Assembly: GCA_025617745.1 (NCBI GenBank)
Contig: CM046855.1
Location: forward strand, 13,423,880-13,487,879
DNA: 64,000 bases
Origin: Heliocidaris erythrogramma
Taxonomy: Eukaryota > Echinodermata > Echinoidea > Camarodonta > Echinometridae
Reading direction: 5' to 3'
Of this stretch, positions 48,391 to 61,601 are shown in pieces. Made by a program: the position numbers and the translations under genes. A model generated the notes under the pieces. That model searched no databases, was not told where the DNA came from, and worked only from the letters and a program-made list of their open reading frames with translations. How positions within the stretch are numbered: position 1 is the first letter of the stretch; every line of letters starts with the position of its first letter.

Positions 48391-51300
48391 GTACCTTTGT
48401 GCAGCTTCTACATTCCATGAAGCCAGCTCAAATGGGATTACAGTCACAGTTCTCTTCTTCAATTGGCAAAAAATGTTACTTCATCTTTATGTGGACATTT
48501 TCAAATTGAGAAATCAAGCATGCATTATATGAGCTGGAAATACAAGACACAAACTGGAACTGAAAAATGTGAATATGGCCAGGTTTGGAAACTGCTATCC
48601 AAACCTGAAGTGTAACTCTTCAAGGTTACATGTACATGGATGTTGAATACTGCTTCACTGACCTCTTGTACAAATTGTAATCTAATGCTCCCTAGAAACT
48701 TCATAGTTATGTTTTTAGTTTCTCAGAACTAACCCAATGATATTTGATTTCACCGTTTTAATTAAATCGGAGGGGAAGTGGATGCCTTTACATATATCCC
48801 ATGTATTGAATGCACCCGCAATAATTCCTTTTTACTGCATTTCTCAACTAATCTCCTTTGCCTCTGTGCTAGGTATCTATTTCAAAATCACACTGACCAA
48901 CTTAAAAGGTATTGGTACTCCAACAGAGGAAAAGGGCATAAATCCAGATTTAAAATCTCTCAGGAGGTGTGTTATTGAGAGTTTTTGAGAGGGTAAAATC
49001 CCCAATCCGTTGTGAAAAGTAGTTCTAGGCCACAAGGTTCAGAGTGTTCCAAATAAAGAGGATCTTTGTCATACAGTTTCAAGATAAATCTGAAACCTGA
49101 TGCAGAATATGATTCTACACACTGCTTTTTGAATGAATTCAGCCAATGAATTGCTATGAGGAATGCTAACTATTACTTTCATATTTTTTTCAGTACGAAA
49201 TCCAATAGCCACAAACAAGCCATCAAATTTTAGATCCTCTACATAAATGCATGACCATACTTGCTACACAAACAAGTCACTTTTTCTTTCCCTTGGCAGT
49301 ATCCAACACGCATGGCATACCCCATTGTGTAAAACCATTGTAGCGCTACACTGGCAGCCCTCACTGTGTTTATAGAAGTAAACAACGGTGGTTTTAAAAG
49401 TCGGTTTTCAACAATGGGGGTTGAGTTATTATCGCCATTCACTGTTCATTGTTCTGAGGTGGTCCCAATATGTGGTCGATGAACTGTAACGTGATGAAAA
49501 ATAGAAAAATTGTGATTTTATGCTGAATGAAGCTTCCTGGTTGGATTTCATATTGTGGTACACCAGGATCTTCTGGTTTCATAGAAATGAGCTATTTTAT
49601 GTTGTCTTATGTTGCCACAGGAGACTCATAAGGATTCTTTTCAACTTGTTTGTTCCTACTGCTGAAAACCCTTCTTAGTACTTACAAAAACTGATTGTGA
49701 ATACTATCATGCACATTATTTTAAAAGTATTTGCTTCTTGCTTGGCTAGTAGAGTGGAGCCATAGTTTGGGATGATGTTTATAAAATAATATATATTGAA
49801 CTAATTAACCACATCCTCGATAAATAGCAAACCTACTGATGAGACAAATGATTTCTTGGGCTTGTGAAGACATAATGCTTCCTTGTGCATTAAAAAAAAA
49901 AATCCTATTTAATGATATTCGTTTTTGCATTGTTTGTCAGTTCTTTGCCAGGAAAGCAGAGTACACGGGCAAACCAATATCCATGCCTGTAATGGTACTT
50001 TACATTTTCATTGAAAGTAGGTTGATTGAGCCTGGGGATAGCACGTTGATGCTGCAATCCCATAGGGATAATGCATTTCCCACCCATCTCGGTACCCTAG
50101 CCTCTCTTGTATCAGCTCGCATTCATGATCTAATTGCATTTCACCTTTGCTACAAGTGGTCTGAACCTGTCCATACTAAGACTAACAACAAGTGAAACTA
50201 CAAAATACCATTAGCTATCCACTTAAAAGGACACAAAGGAACTTCCTAGTTACATGTAAATCTGATTTTGAGAAAAGAAAATATGACTGATATTTTATGA
50301 AATTTGTGATATGGTACTTCTTGTACTCTATGTACAGGAAAGGGAAGTAGGCTTCTCCATTTCCTCCTTTAGATATATTATACAGAAACCACTTCAGACT
50401 GCCTCTACAAAAATTCATACAATTACACCTTAATGAAGCTACTAAAGTAATTAATTATCTATGGAACTATAATTAATTATTTTTATTGTACCCTTTGGTT
50501 TTGCTTTGTTCATTATTCCCATTCATAATGCATAGTGCACATATTTTCACAAGTAATACTCGTACATGTGTATCATAAATTGCAGTTAATTTTCTACCCA
50601 TCCCGCTAGTGAATATTCATATGATACATCAACACAAAATGAATTTAAATATGAAGTATATTGTAGTAATTTTGAGCTCATAAAGTAAAATTTTTATTTG
50701 CATGAATAATTCTCCCCAAATTTTTGTTAAGATTTAAAGAAAAAGAATTATCATTCTGAATTCAAGGCACCAAATGTTGTATAACCCAGACAAACATGTT
50801 TCTTTACCTTTAGCGGATGTTAGAGTGTATATCACTGTTCAATGCGAGATGATGCAGACAATATAATTAACATGCAGAGTGCATCAGAACTAATGAGGTA
50901 AAACCTAAAAGTGTTGTGGCGTATCTAAGGCGAGATACTCCTCTCTCCCGAGTAAAAGCATGACTGTTGCAATCAAAGCTTCGTCAGTGAAGCATACGGA
51001 AGGAAGGGAGTGATGGAGATGGAGTTGCACTGTATGAGGGCTGACTGAGAAATATGAATGAATTATTCATTTGTGGGCAATCTGAGACAAACTGTGCTCG
51101 ATCAAGGGTATTAAGGGTCGTCCCGGCAAGACAAGTGAAGGGATGCTTCATTACGGACATGATGGAAGACCTTGTAGAAAGAAACCAAGGAGAGTTATAT
51201 AAATAGAAATTAATGATGTATAATTGTACTGAAGTAACTTTTAAAAGCAGTTTTGCAATGTTTAAACAATCTTTTTGTATAACTGCTTATATTTTGTTGT

Positions 51301-54300
51301 TAATGTGCATTGCATGACTTTGTAAAGAGTCAATTCCAAAGACAGTTCAATGTAGTTAAAAGCTATTTATTTGAAAATTATCTATTTGGCTCAATGCACA
51401 TGATTTCTATTTTAATAATCATTTACCTTAGACTTCTAAAAATTCATCATTTGCCAGAAAAAAAAAGTTAGTTGAATTATTGATGTTTCTTAAAATACCT
51501 TAAAAGCTTTAGGTTTACAGTAAATCCTTTTCCTGGTAGGAGAATAACCACCCTGGGATTTCCATTTTCCCATTTTGTATTTTCATAATTTCCATGCTGA
51601 AGCAACAGGAAATATTCCATCCCTCCTTTGTTTACATTCTTGGTCCTAACCATGGAAAGCTCCTGAAATCTCCATTCCTGACCTTTTGGCTTTGTGGTGG
51701 AGAAGCGCTGTGGTAACTGGACACTGAAAACTAGTCAGGCTGGTAAACAAGCCTGTTGAACTCTGAACCCAAGTCATATGATTAACAGTGTTTACACTGT
51801 TTTCCTGTCGCTGATCATTTACTTTATTCAGCAGTAAGCATGCATCTACATTTGGCTTATAGATAGGGTTACAAATGGCGGGCTTAGGATAGATTTGTGG
51901 TATTACTGTTGATGTATGTAGATTAGACCTACATATAAGTCCTTGTGAGTTGAAAAATGGGCATTAATATGAATTGATGATTTATTTCCATTCATTTATT
52001 ATCAAATTTAACTTATATTAAGGACAGGTTTTTTTCATCTCATGACAATTGTTTTGCAGTAATGCTGTAAGTTCAGTCACAAAGTTTTCTCTATATTAAA
52101 CCTATGCCTTCTGTTCAGGGTTTGCTTGATAGACAAACAATATGGAAGAATATTCACATCCATATGGGCTCTACATGTAGATTATTTATAATTTTCATTG
52201 CTGCACATAACATGATGAGATGTGTGTCATATAATAACACAACGTGCATCAGTGATACTATGATATTAAAATATGCTGGTAGTATTTACATGTTGGATGA
52301 TGTGATAGAACCAGGCTTCTTGTAAGGTCAAGTAGACAGGTGGAAAGAAGAGGGAACAAGAATGGGGGAAGGATAGGAGGTCAGCTGGGAATTATAACTA
52401 TGAGTTAACTTATTTACAATTTTCAAGAATTAATAGGCCTGAGTAATAATTACGGTATTTCTTTAAGTTCTTTTCATATACATCGTTGTATCCTCACACA
52501 GCTCCTTGTTGAATCTCATATCAGTCAGAAGCAGAATCGATAGCAGTGCCACACATTTCTGGATAGTGCACCCAGCTAGTGTATAGAATCCTTTATTCAG
52601 TCTCCATGTAATGGGTCAAGACAATTGATATGGAGGGTACTTGTAATATCCCAGTGGAAATCTTATATAATAGAGCTGAATTCGGCCAGCCATTGAGTTA
52701 ATGAATACTGATTTTTCCCAGCCAGGTCTCCCTCTCATTCGGCATCTATCAGCGCTTCATTTTGCAAAAAGGGACGGGGGAATTAAATCTGCGAACCTGA
52801 CACGGATGAGTCAGGTCCGGTTTAATGTCAGGAATGTTACTACATGTATGAGCGGTGCCTCGCCAGGACACTGGCCGATATAGTGAATCACTCTTGCATT
52901 GTACAAATTGTACAAATCTTAGATTTTCGCTTATGGAAACAGTGCATATTTGTTTAAATTTTATTTCGGGCAAACAGATCATTTGTAAGGATATTCATAT
53001 TTGATTAATAATAAGAGATATGTCCAGAGTAAGGAAATATATGTTGTAGTGGATGTAGGTGTAATATCTGCAAAATAATGCACATAGTATTACGTAGGTT
53101 GAAATCCTTATGTCAAATAATAATGATAATAATAGTGGCTACTTGTATAGTGCATTTGAATTTTCCTGCTTATCTGACCAGTTGATGAGACTCATGGGAT
53201 TCTGTAACTTTAATTAAAGAACTTAATGAAGAATAGTGTGCTATTTTATCCTATTTAGAGTGCAGGAAGATTATATGTCCTATTGCAGTGTGTGTGTCGA
53301 AGGTCGTGTGCATTTGGTCATTAATTACATCTCTGGAGAGACAACATCTGGAATTCAAGGAATTGGTCTTCCGAGAGAGATGTTCGTCTCTCAAATTTCA
53401 AATTTCAATTCATCTCCGCAAACATCTACTATATTTTATAGCCTACTCTCTCTTGAAAGAGTCTTTCCCATCTCTGGTTTTAGTTCAAGAAATTATGTAA
53501 ACCATGATTTGTTCATCTGAAATAAAGTTAGAAGATTATGTGTGGAACAAAGGAATTCGTCTTCCCGTTTGCATAATTTTCTGTGTTCTAAATTATACTA
53601 CTAATTGCTGAATAGGTTTGCGAAACCAGCTGCAGAGCCCAAATTCGCCTGGAGAAAAGAAGTATAAACGGTACCCCATGAAACTTCAAGTGATGTCTTA
53701 TCTATGATTATTGCATTATCGCATTATTTAAATGTGTGTGACACCAAGGAGTTGCGAAGTTGATAACTCCTTGGTGATATGATGTCATGTGCTTCGTGTA
53801 AGAATATTTTGACATGGCACATCTAATGGAACATACGTGCAAACCTGTATAAGACAGAAAACGAGCAGAATATCTCCACAACATTATACTGCATTGTTGC
53901 TGTAAACAAATGCTAATGCAGCACAGAATAGTGATGTGTATTCCTTGGAATGTGACATATTTTAGAGGCAAGTGTTTATAGCATTTATGCTGCTTTGTAC
54001 AAATCCTTCCAGGCTTGGCAACAGCAGTGTGAGTTGCTCTGTTGGAATTTTGAGGGGACATTTTAGGTCTCCCCCAAATGACCTTTGGCCTAGAGATATT
54101 TTTAAAGGGTTTCATTGGGAGCACAATCGCAGTCTGGAAAGAGAGGCAACATGTAACATTCAACGCAGAAAGAGTTTAAAAGAAAAGACAAATGGCAATC
54201 GTCTGTGCACAGATGTTAATGTAATCATAAATGGAAACTGTGTTTTACTTTAGTTTTAATATGGACATGTGATGGGTTTGATACTAGCAGTTATTACTTT

Positions 54301-56334
54301 TAATAAATATTTATTTAATTGCACATTTAGGGTACAAACAGCAATTATAGTGTCTAACTCTATCTTTAGCATATAATTAGGAACAGCTAATTTATATGGT
54401 TTGTACAATATCTTCTGCCGCATAATGATCTGGTTGTTAGAATGCTGTGATGAAAGTGAAAGTAAATTCTGCATTTTTTAGAAGCTACATATACATTTAT
54501 GTTACAGTGAATGACTTACTGTCTGATTTGTACTATATTGTTTACGTAGTGCTAAAAGGATATATATATACTTACATATAGTGCTTTGTAGGCCATAGTA
54601 AAGCTTGTTGACTTATTATCTTTGTGTACATACTCTCTAAGACTTTTAAGAAATTATTAAAAATTGTGATAACTATGACAAAACATCTTTATATCTCACA
54701 TAGTATTCAGGACAGCCTTTAAAGGTTGATTACTGTGTATAAAACAGGAATCAAATAAAGTAACAATGATGGTTATGATGATTTGATAGAGATAAAAGCG
54801 ATCATTCAGTGTTATAAGAAATCACTTTAATATAGGAAGAAATGAGTTCTTCTTGCATACACCCTCAAATCAAGTAGATCTGTCATATTTCCTGTGCAAA
54901 CACAAATTCACACCTACATGTACTTGTACAATGGTTTTAATATATGCACCATTGTCTAAGTGCAGTTCATGCTGTCACTTGTCATTAAGGGAAATTGTGT
55001 GATTGATTTTTTTTTTCAATTCATGACAGGATTGTATATCTAGAAGACAAGATAAAAAGGGGGATAATAATTGTAATATAAACTACTATGAACATATAAT
55101 TTGAAGGAAATAGAATTATAATTATTTAGATGAATTTTAATCAGAGGGAATATTTTATGCACATTGGTAGGCTTATAAATATAATCAGATACATCAATAT
55201 GTATGAATTGATGCATGAATAGATATCACATTCTGTCCATAAACCATTTCAGTGACATCATTGATTGACACAAGATTATATTAAATTACAGTAAACACGA
55301 AAATTGATATTTTCCATGCTTTCCTTGTAACTGATGACGATTACAATAACCTTCAACGAAGTCATCCAAATCATATTGATGACTAAATTTTATTGCTGCT
55401 TTGTTTGTAATCACATCTCTCTCGTGTTTTTATTTGTGATGGTTTCATAGATGGTTAGCCATGTACTTCATTAATTTACTGAACTCAATATTTGCTCACC
55501 ATGAAATGCACTTCTTTTCCTGAATTTGATATACAACAACTGTATATAGGCCTACTTTGTAACAGCCAGTGAGAGAGGGGAAAAAACTATAAGGATTAGG
55601 AGAGAAATAAAATTGTGCAAACACCTAAGACTGGTGAGAACACTAGTTGACTGACCATTGCAGTAACAAAGTTGTTGCAAAACACTTTTCTGCAAGTTAA
55701 ATGAAACATTGTTTATGATTTATTTTAGATTATGCTTGATTAGACCCATCATTGCTTGATTTCTCTTCTATGTCTTTCTCTGTATCGATTTGAAATGTAT
55801 AAAAGTGATATATGTCTGCCAGGTCATTGCGTGTAATATATTTCAGTCATCTGGAAAAAGAATTTTCAAGGTTGCATCAATTACGAGTTGAGCATTGACA
55901 CAGGAACATGAAATTTACCATTAAAGTAATTGAATAACCCCTGATTGACTTTTCATTATGCTGGATTGCCCAATTTTTGACAGTGAATAAGAAGCAGAGA
56001 GTGGCTAAAATGCTGTTGCAGTACGTAACCTTGCGCTGCTGTGAACTGCAAATTGATATGCTAGACCCATCATGCAATTTTGACCCAGATTCTCCCTTTA
56101 CTGTGCACTTGACCATCCACCTGCCTTTTCCCTGTTTTTTGATCTGCTTTTGTTTTTAGTACATTTTTTGCAGTAAAATTTGAATAATTCTTTCCCACTT
56201 TCTTGCTGCTGTACCTTTATATGTCTTGCCCAATCTGTATGTTTTAAAAAGTCCTCAGGAGTTACCTACCATAGTGTTTGAATTGATTCCAACATCATAG
56301 TCACATGATATGTATAGTTGAGAATTGATCATGG

Positions 56335-56428
56335 GCGTAGACACGCATAATTATCAATTGTTAGTGGGGGGGATGATCTATTCATCATCCCCCCACTAAC
56401 AATAGAAAGTGTGTTCGTATCTACGCCA
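56335..56428. repeat. hairpin-forming inverted repeat, about 94 bp
   Basis: The left arm contains GGGCGTAGACACG and TTGTTAGTGGGGGGGATGA. The right arm contains TCATCCCCCCACTAACAA and CGTATCTACGCC. A short central TCTAT loop separates near-perfect inner arms of about 18 bp. It could be a very small MITE; target duplications are not clear. Confidence 0.85.
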
Positions 56429-58453
56429 CTGGAATGGATTGATATATAGACAGTCATAGACTGATCCTTAATTTGAAGAAAAAAAAAATTATGTACGATG
56501 TTATTATTTTGAAACACAGTAGATGAGCAGGGGTAAGGAAAACTTTTTTCTCATGTTAGTAATGATCCCATAACAATTGTCACTGGCTTAAATATTCACT
56601 TGATCCATTTCTTAAGCATGTTGTAGTCGTATACAGAGATTATGAACGTGAATTTGGTCAGCATGGCACCCCTCCTTTATATCACAATTTTCCAGCTTTT
56701 CTTCTCAGTTTAATCACAAATTGTCATTTACACCTACAACAAGAGCTAATTAGTGTTAGACTGCACCAACAGCTAGCTATCTACCCACATTCAAAGAAAG
56801 TGATGGCCAGTACACAAATGTCTGATTGCTGCTTAGTGTACCCATCCTACGGCTGTTGCTGTCTGTCATTGCAACGCGGTTGAACGGTTATAGAATATAG
56901 GCTTACTTGACAAGCGGAGTGCATATGGCCAACCAAGTAGCCTTTGAATGGATAGAAGCATACATATCAATTAAGCACCCCAGGATATTGGGTGGCAGTT
57001 CGAGTTCTGAATACCTGAAAATTATCAAGCCATTAGATGAACTGTGTGCCATCAGTCCTGATGTATCATGTCTACATGTTTACAATGTAGGTATCCAAAG
57101 GGTATAGTTCGGTTAAGTGATATTTTAAGAGGCATGTACCAATATTTGACATTACCCAAATCATGACCATAGTTAGAGGACATTGTCCTATCTTCATACA
57201 TGCTGGCCTATTGCATCTATCATGATGAAATTATGGTCAAAATGTCACTCTGGGATGTTCTCTAACTGAGAAGTATAACACAGTGTATACATTATCACCT
57301 AACTAAAATGATGAAACAAAAATGTGCAGTCATCAATTTCATTGTGGGAGGAAATAATAAGAAAAAACTGTCAGTGAAACAGCAATGTGTCAGAATTGGT
57401 GCATTATAGTATTTATCATAGTAAACAACCATCCATCTGAAACCAGAATCCTTTTCTTCTGGGAAAAAATAGTCTGTCTGTGGTGTTTATGATTGTATTA
57501 GCAGTTCTGATGTGGGCTCCATCCAGTCCCCTGGTGCTGTCTCTTTAGTACTTGTAGCATTTCTCAATCTGATTTCTTGAATAAATGTGAACATCTGCAA
57601 AGTAGTCATGTTTCTCTGGATGTGTGATTGTTCACAACTATTTTGGAACTATGTCATATTTTGGCAGCTTCTCTGTCATTAGTCATTGCAAGGCCATGCC
57701 AAAGGCTATTCTCTTTCCCAAGAGTAGAATCGTTAGGAGCAGAAAGTGTTTGTGTCTTGTGCCTTTGCCAGGAATATTTTCTTGTCATATTTTTTCACAT
57801 TGATTTAGCAGTGATCAGAATTCAAAAAGCACTTTTCTTTTAAACATTTATAGTTTTACATTCATAATAGATACATCTTTGGACTCTTCTTGGGATATTT
57901 TCTGGTTTATGTGAACAAGTAAATCTTACTATGTTAACATGACAGTAGTGACCTTTTGTAGGGAACAGAAGCAAATTAAATTACTTTTGACTAGTGTTGT
58001 AGCCTGTGGTATCCGTATTTAGAGACCCACAGTTCCTGATTGCGAAGACAATTTTGTCTGAATATAAATCAAAACCACACTGAACAAGAATTGAAGATAG
58101 AAACTGGTCATTAACTTGAGTCCTGATGTCTCTGGCTTGTGTCTGGAGAAGGTCAAGTGAATCTCCACAAGTCCATTGGGAGAAGAAGAACTTGCTATAG
58201 TGTTGACCTGGAATAAAGCTCCCTTTTAGTTTTACAACTCACTATCTGATTTCTAATACTGAGTCTGTTTTGTATCAGTTTCTATATGAAGCTATGAATA
58301 ATATTTCATTATCTGAGTAAATTCCATACACCCTGCATCAGACTGCTTTACAGCAGAGTGAAAAATGTTTATTTAAAGTCCTATAGTTCTTCTTTGATTG
58401 ATAGTAAAAGTGAAAGGGGGGGGGGAGGAATTTTTCATGTAGGTCTATTAGTA

Positions 58454-58611
58454 CAGTCAAACCTGCTTTAGCGACCACTTGTATAGAAAGACCACCTGTC
58501 CATAAAGACCACAATTTTTGTTAACCTTGAAATGTATACATAAAGACCACCTGCTCATAAATACCGCTTTTCTTGTCTCCGTTGAGTGGTCTTTATGGAC
58601 AGGTTTCACTG
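58454..58611. mobile_element. pogo/Tigger-like MITE, 158 bp
   Basis: The ends are CAGTCAAACCTGC and CAGGTTTCACTG, flanked by TA at 58452-58453 and 58612-58613. The interior repeats AAAGACCACCTG-like words, some in inverted orientation. This matches the common non-autonomous pogo-type design. Confidence 0.85.
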
Positions 58612-58659
58612 TATTCATTTCTATTCTTTTGCCACAGCTCTTTTGAAGCTTTATAAAGC

Positions 58660-58965
58660 TTAAAGGGATACGCCACCAGGCGGCCGTGGGGAGAGTCAGG
58701 GTTGCTTAAGCCCCATTCACTCACACACAAAGTTTGTGTGTCGGACGTGTCCGTCGGACTACTGAGATTATATTTTGGACTGCACAAAGCCGACCGAATC
58801 TCGCACAAGAGCTCAAGCTCAGGCGTAGCGTGCATGTTACAGAGCGACTTGTCTGTCCGAAGCCTGCGCCCCACGGGGCAACGGCATGATCAGGCAATGA
58901 TCACGGTGCCCTCTCGCGGCATAAAAACGTCCACAATCTGAGATTGAGTACCGGTATCCCTTTAA
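58660..58965. mobile_element. T2/Kolobok-like MITE copy A, 306 bp
   Basis: TTAA lies at both ends. The left end is TTAAAGGGATACGCCACCAG and the right end is GGTATCCCTTTAA. The interior is GC-rich and about 85-90 percent similar by eye to 61247-61547, including CCATTCACTC, ACACAAAGTTTGTG, CCGACCGAATCTCGCAC and GCATAAAAACGTCCACAATC. No coding constraint is evident; apparent open frames in both copies and on both strands are shadows of the repeat. Confidence 0.9.
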
Positions 58966-60586
58966 TTGCTTGCTGCTCCCATGTGGGTTTTTTTTTTCTG
59001 CTTTAATGATGACTTTACCGTAAATATGAAAGATGACTAGAAGAATTAAATGTTGGCAATGCTTATTTTTCCTTGATTGCTAGCTCTCACAGACGAAGGT
59101 AGTCGTAGAATCTGCAATAATTTTTCATCAGGTAAACATGCTTATAGGTGTGATTCCATTGCGGCCACCGCTTGTCCGTCAAGAAGCGATAACTTCTGGG
59201 CACACTTCAAGCATGTCTTGGAGGGCTGAAGACTTGACCCTGATGCCAATTAGAAGAATACAGGGAACCTGCCTCACGACCATCAACCACAGCCACCACC
59301 AATTAGAAGATGGAGGGTGTGAAGTCTCAATTACTTGCTTTTGCTTCAAACTTTGTTGAGAAAAATGGCTCTTGCATAGTGGCCTGTGTGTTGTATCATT
59401 GATATCATGATTCACATTTCTAAGTCATGATCTACTCATATCATATTTGGTTGTTTGCTTGTATTATTCATGGTGGGGTGTGGTCTGTAAAATATCCATA
59501 TATATCTGATATTATACAGAGTTGACAAGATCTGAAAATATTGCATTATTGTTAGTGTAAAGGGAGTCTCAGCTTAGTAGATATGATTGATAGTATCGTA
59601 AACCTATGTTGACCCTGAATAACCCCTGTGCCATTATGTTCTCTGCTGACGGCAGGGCTCCAGAAAGAGAAACAGGCACGCAACACAAACTGACAGAAAC
59701 ATGACACGGATTGCAGTACCTGGGTCTGTTGCTTGGTAATGGTAGATATCTCCGTCTGTATTTTAGAAGGGTCGTGAACAATAACCTTAAAAGTTTGGCA
59801 ATATTTCAGATCTTCTGTTATGATGTTTTCTGGATAAGAATATGCCATTCTTAGTCATATCTTCTCACATTTCTCCTCTCACACATGATTTTGTCAGTTG
59901 TGACATTGAAGAAAGAAGGCATGCAATGTGCTGGTATTTTGTTTATAGCAACAATTAAAAAAAAAAGATAAGAAGAAATTATTACATCTTTTCAGTGACA
60001 TTATGTTTATTTTTAGATATATGACAGGCACATAAGGAAGAGATGAATAATAACTTGTTGTATATGTACTTGTAAGTGGATGATTGATTTGTTTTATATC
60101 AGGAAGTATTTACACATTGTTCAATGAGACATTTTTCCCACAGAAGCAGGAAATGAAACCATGTTTTGTGCAATTTTAGGAACTGCAATTATTAATGCTG
60201 AAAAAGGATAAATAAGCCAAATCACTGTGGTGGTTTTTGTATCACAAGCCAACAATGGTCACTGTAAAAGTCTTGTACACAAACGGAGCTGGTAATTTGT
60301 ATTGTGCATTGAGAGAGAGTTTTACATCACAACAGATTCAGGCTCAATTTCCCCTTTCATTTGTACAGAACTAATGTGCCATTACATGAGTCTCAATCAA
60401 ATTATGAAGCAGTGTTGCGTGTATTATCAGTCTCTTCAACTCACTAGTGGAATGCTCAAATTGTATGCGCTTCCATTCCAGTCATGCATGGAGCTATTGT
60501 TCAGATATTTACAAGTATCTGTTCCTTTTTGCTATCTCAGTAGTAGATTCGGTACAGTGCTTTTAGAATATTAGCTTTATGATATC

Positions 60587-60708
60587 AGGGCCCTGTCACA
60601 TAAAGCTTGAAATTGCTCTTACGATTGATATCAATCTATGGCAAACCATGGACTGAAGAGTTACAATTGATTGTAAGATTGATTGCAACTCTTTATGTTA
60701 CAGGCCCC
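60587..60708. mobile_element. small foldback element, about 122 bp
   Basis: Left AGGGCCCTGTCACATAAAGC and right CTTTATGTTACAGGCCCC are inverted repeats. Inner ACGATTGATATCAATC and GATTGTAAGATTGATTGC words extend the foldback. The general plan (GGCCC terminus, foldback, no coding) resembles the element at 14182-14360. Confidence 0.72.
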
Positions 60709-61246
60709 AGAAGATTCTTATGCCTGAGTTGAAATGTAGTTCGGTATCCTTTTTGACCTGATGCTATGAAACAGTTTTTGAAGGGAGAAAGAGAGAATTG
60801 TGCATTTCACCATTTAAAATGCATTCAAACTACCTGGACAATTTTAATATATGGTTACAGTGACATAAAAAGATAAAAAGATATAAAGGCCTACTCATAC
60901 ATTAAATGTATATTATACATACAGTCACCCCTACAAACATGAACACAAACATGTAGGGCCTATATGTTAAAAAAAACCCCACCAAAACAACAATAAATGC
61001 TTGTTTTTTATATTTCAGACGTTATAATGCCTCATGAAAATGATGTGATAACCTAAATTACAATTCACTCTTGAACTCTCCCAGTAGAATGTGACCAATT
61101 TCTTGTTAACTGGATTGATGGATGGTTTTTGCATACCTCAAGATTTTAGAGAAACGATAGAGGGAAATATGCATGCAGACTTTGTAAACTTGGATCCTGA
61201 TTGTGAACTCTGCATAATATGATTGGAACAAAATTATTTGTCATCA

Positions 61247-61547
61247 TTAAAGGGATACGCAACCAGGCGGCTGTGGGGAAAGTCGGGATTGCGTAAACCC
61301 CATTCACTCGTACACAAAGTTTGTGCGTCGAATGCGTCCATTGGACTACTGGGATTATATTCCGGACTGCACGAAGCCGACCGAATCTCGCACGAGAGCT
61401 CGAGCTCAGGCGCGGAGCGTGCATGTTGCACCGCGACTAGCCTATCCGAAGATTGCACCCCACGGGCAACGGCATGATCAGGTAACGAACATGGTGCCCT
61501 CTCGCGGCATAAAAACGTCCACAATCTGCGATTGAGTATCCCTTTAA
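61247..61547. mobile_element. T2/Kolobok-like MITE copy B, 301 bp
   Basis: TTAA lies at both ends. The left end is TTAAAGGGATACGCAACCAG and the right end is GAGTATCCCTTTAA. It is the same family and orientation as 58660-58965, about 2.3 kb away. Confidence 0.9.
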
Positions 61548-61577
61548 GGATTTGCCAGTCAACACTGTTTTGAAATT

Positions 61578-61601
61578 TGTGTGTGTGTGTGTGTGTGTTT
61601 G
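61578..61601. repeat. (GT)n microsatellite
   Basis: About ten GT units followed by GTTTGTGTGTATG. Confidence 0.95.

Noticed and set aside
49290..49440. Weak inverted match CCCATTGTGTAAAACC / ACAATGGGGG
   Set aside because: Too short and mismatched to call a foldback element.
53236..53520. 94-codon open frame in NOVA intron 2
   Set aside because: No recognised domain and no clear splice sites; it does not resemble the next NOVA exon (KH1 second half).
53708..54163. 151-codon minus-strand open frame, the longest in the window
   Set aside because: Composition is uneven, no motif is recognisable and overlapping plus-strand frames exist. Length alone is compatible with chance in 64 kb.
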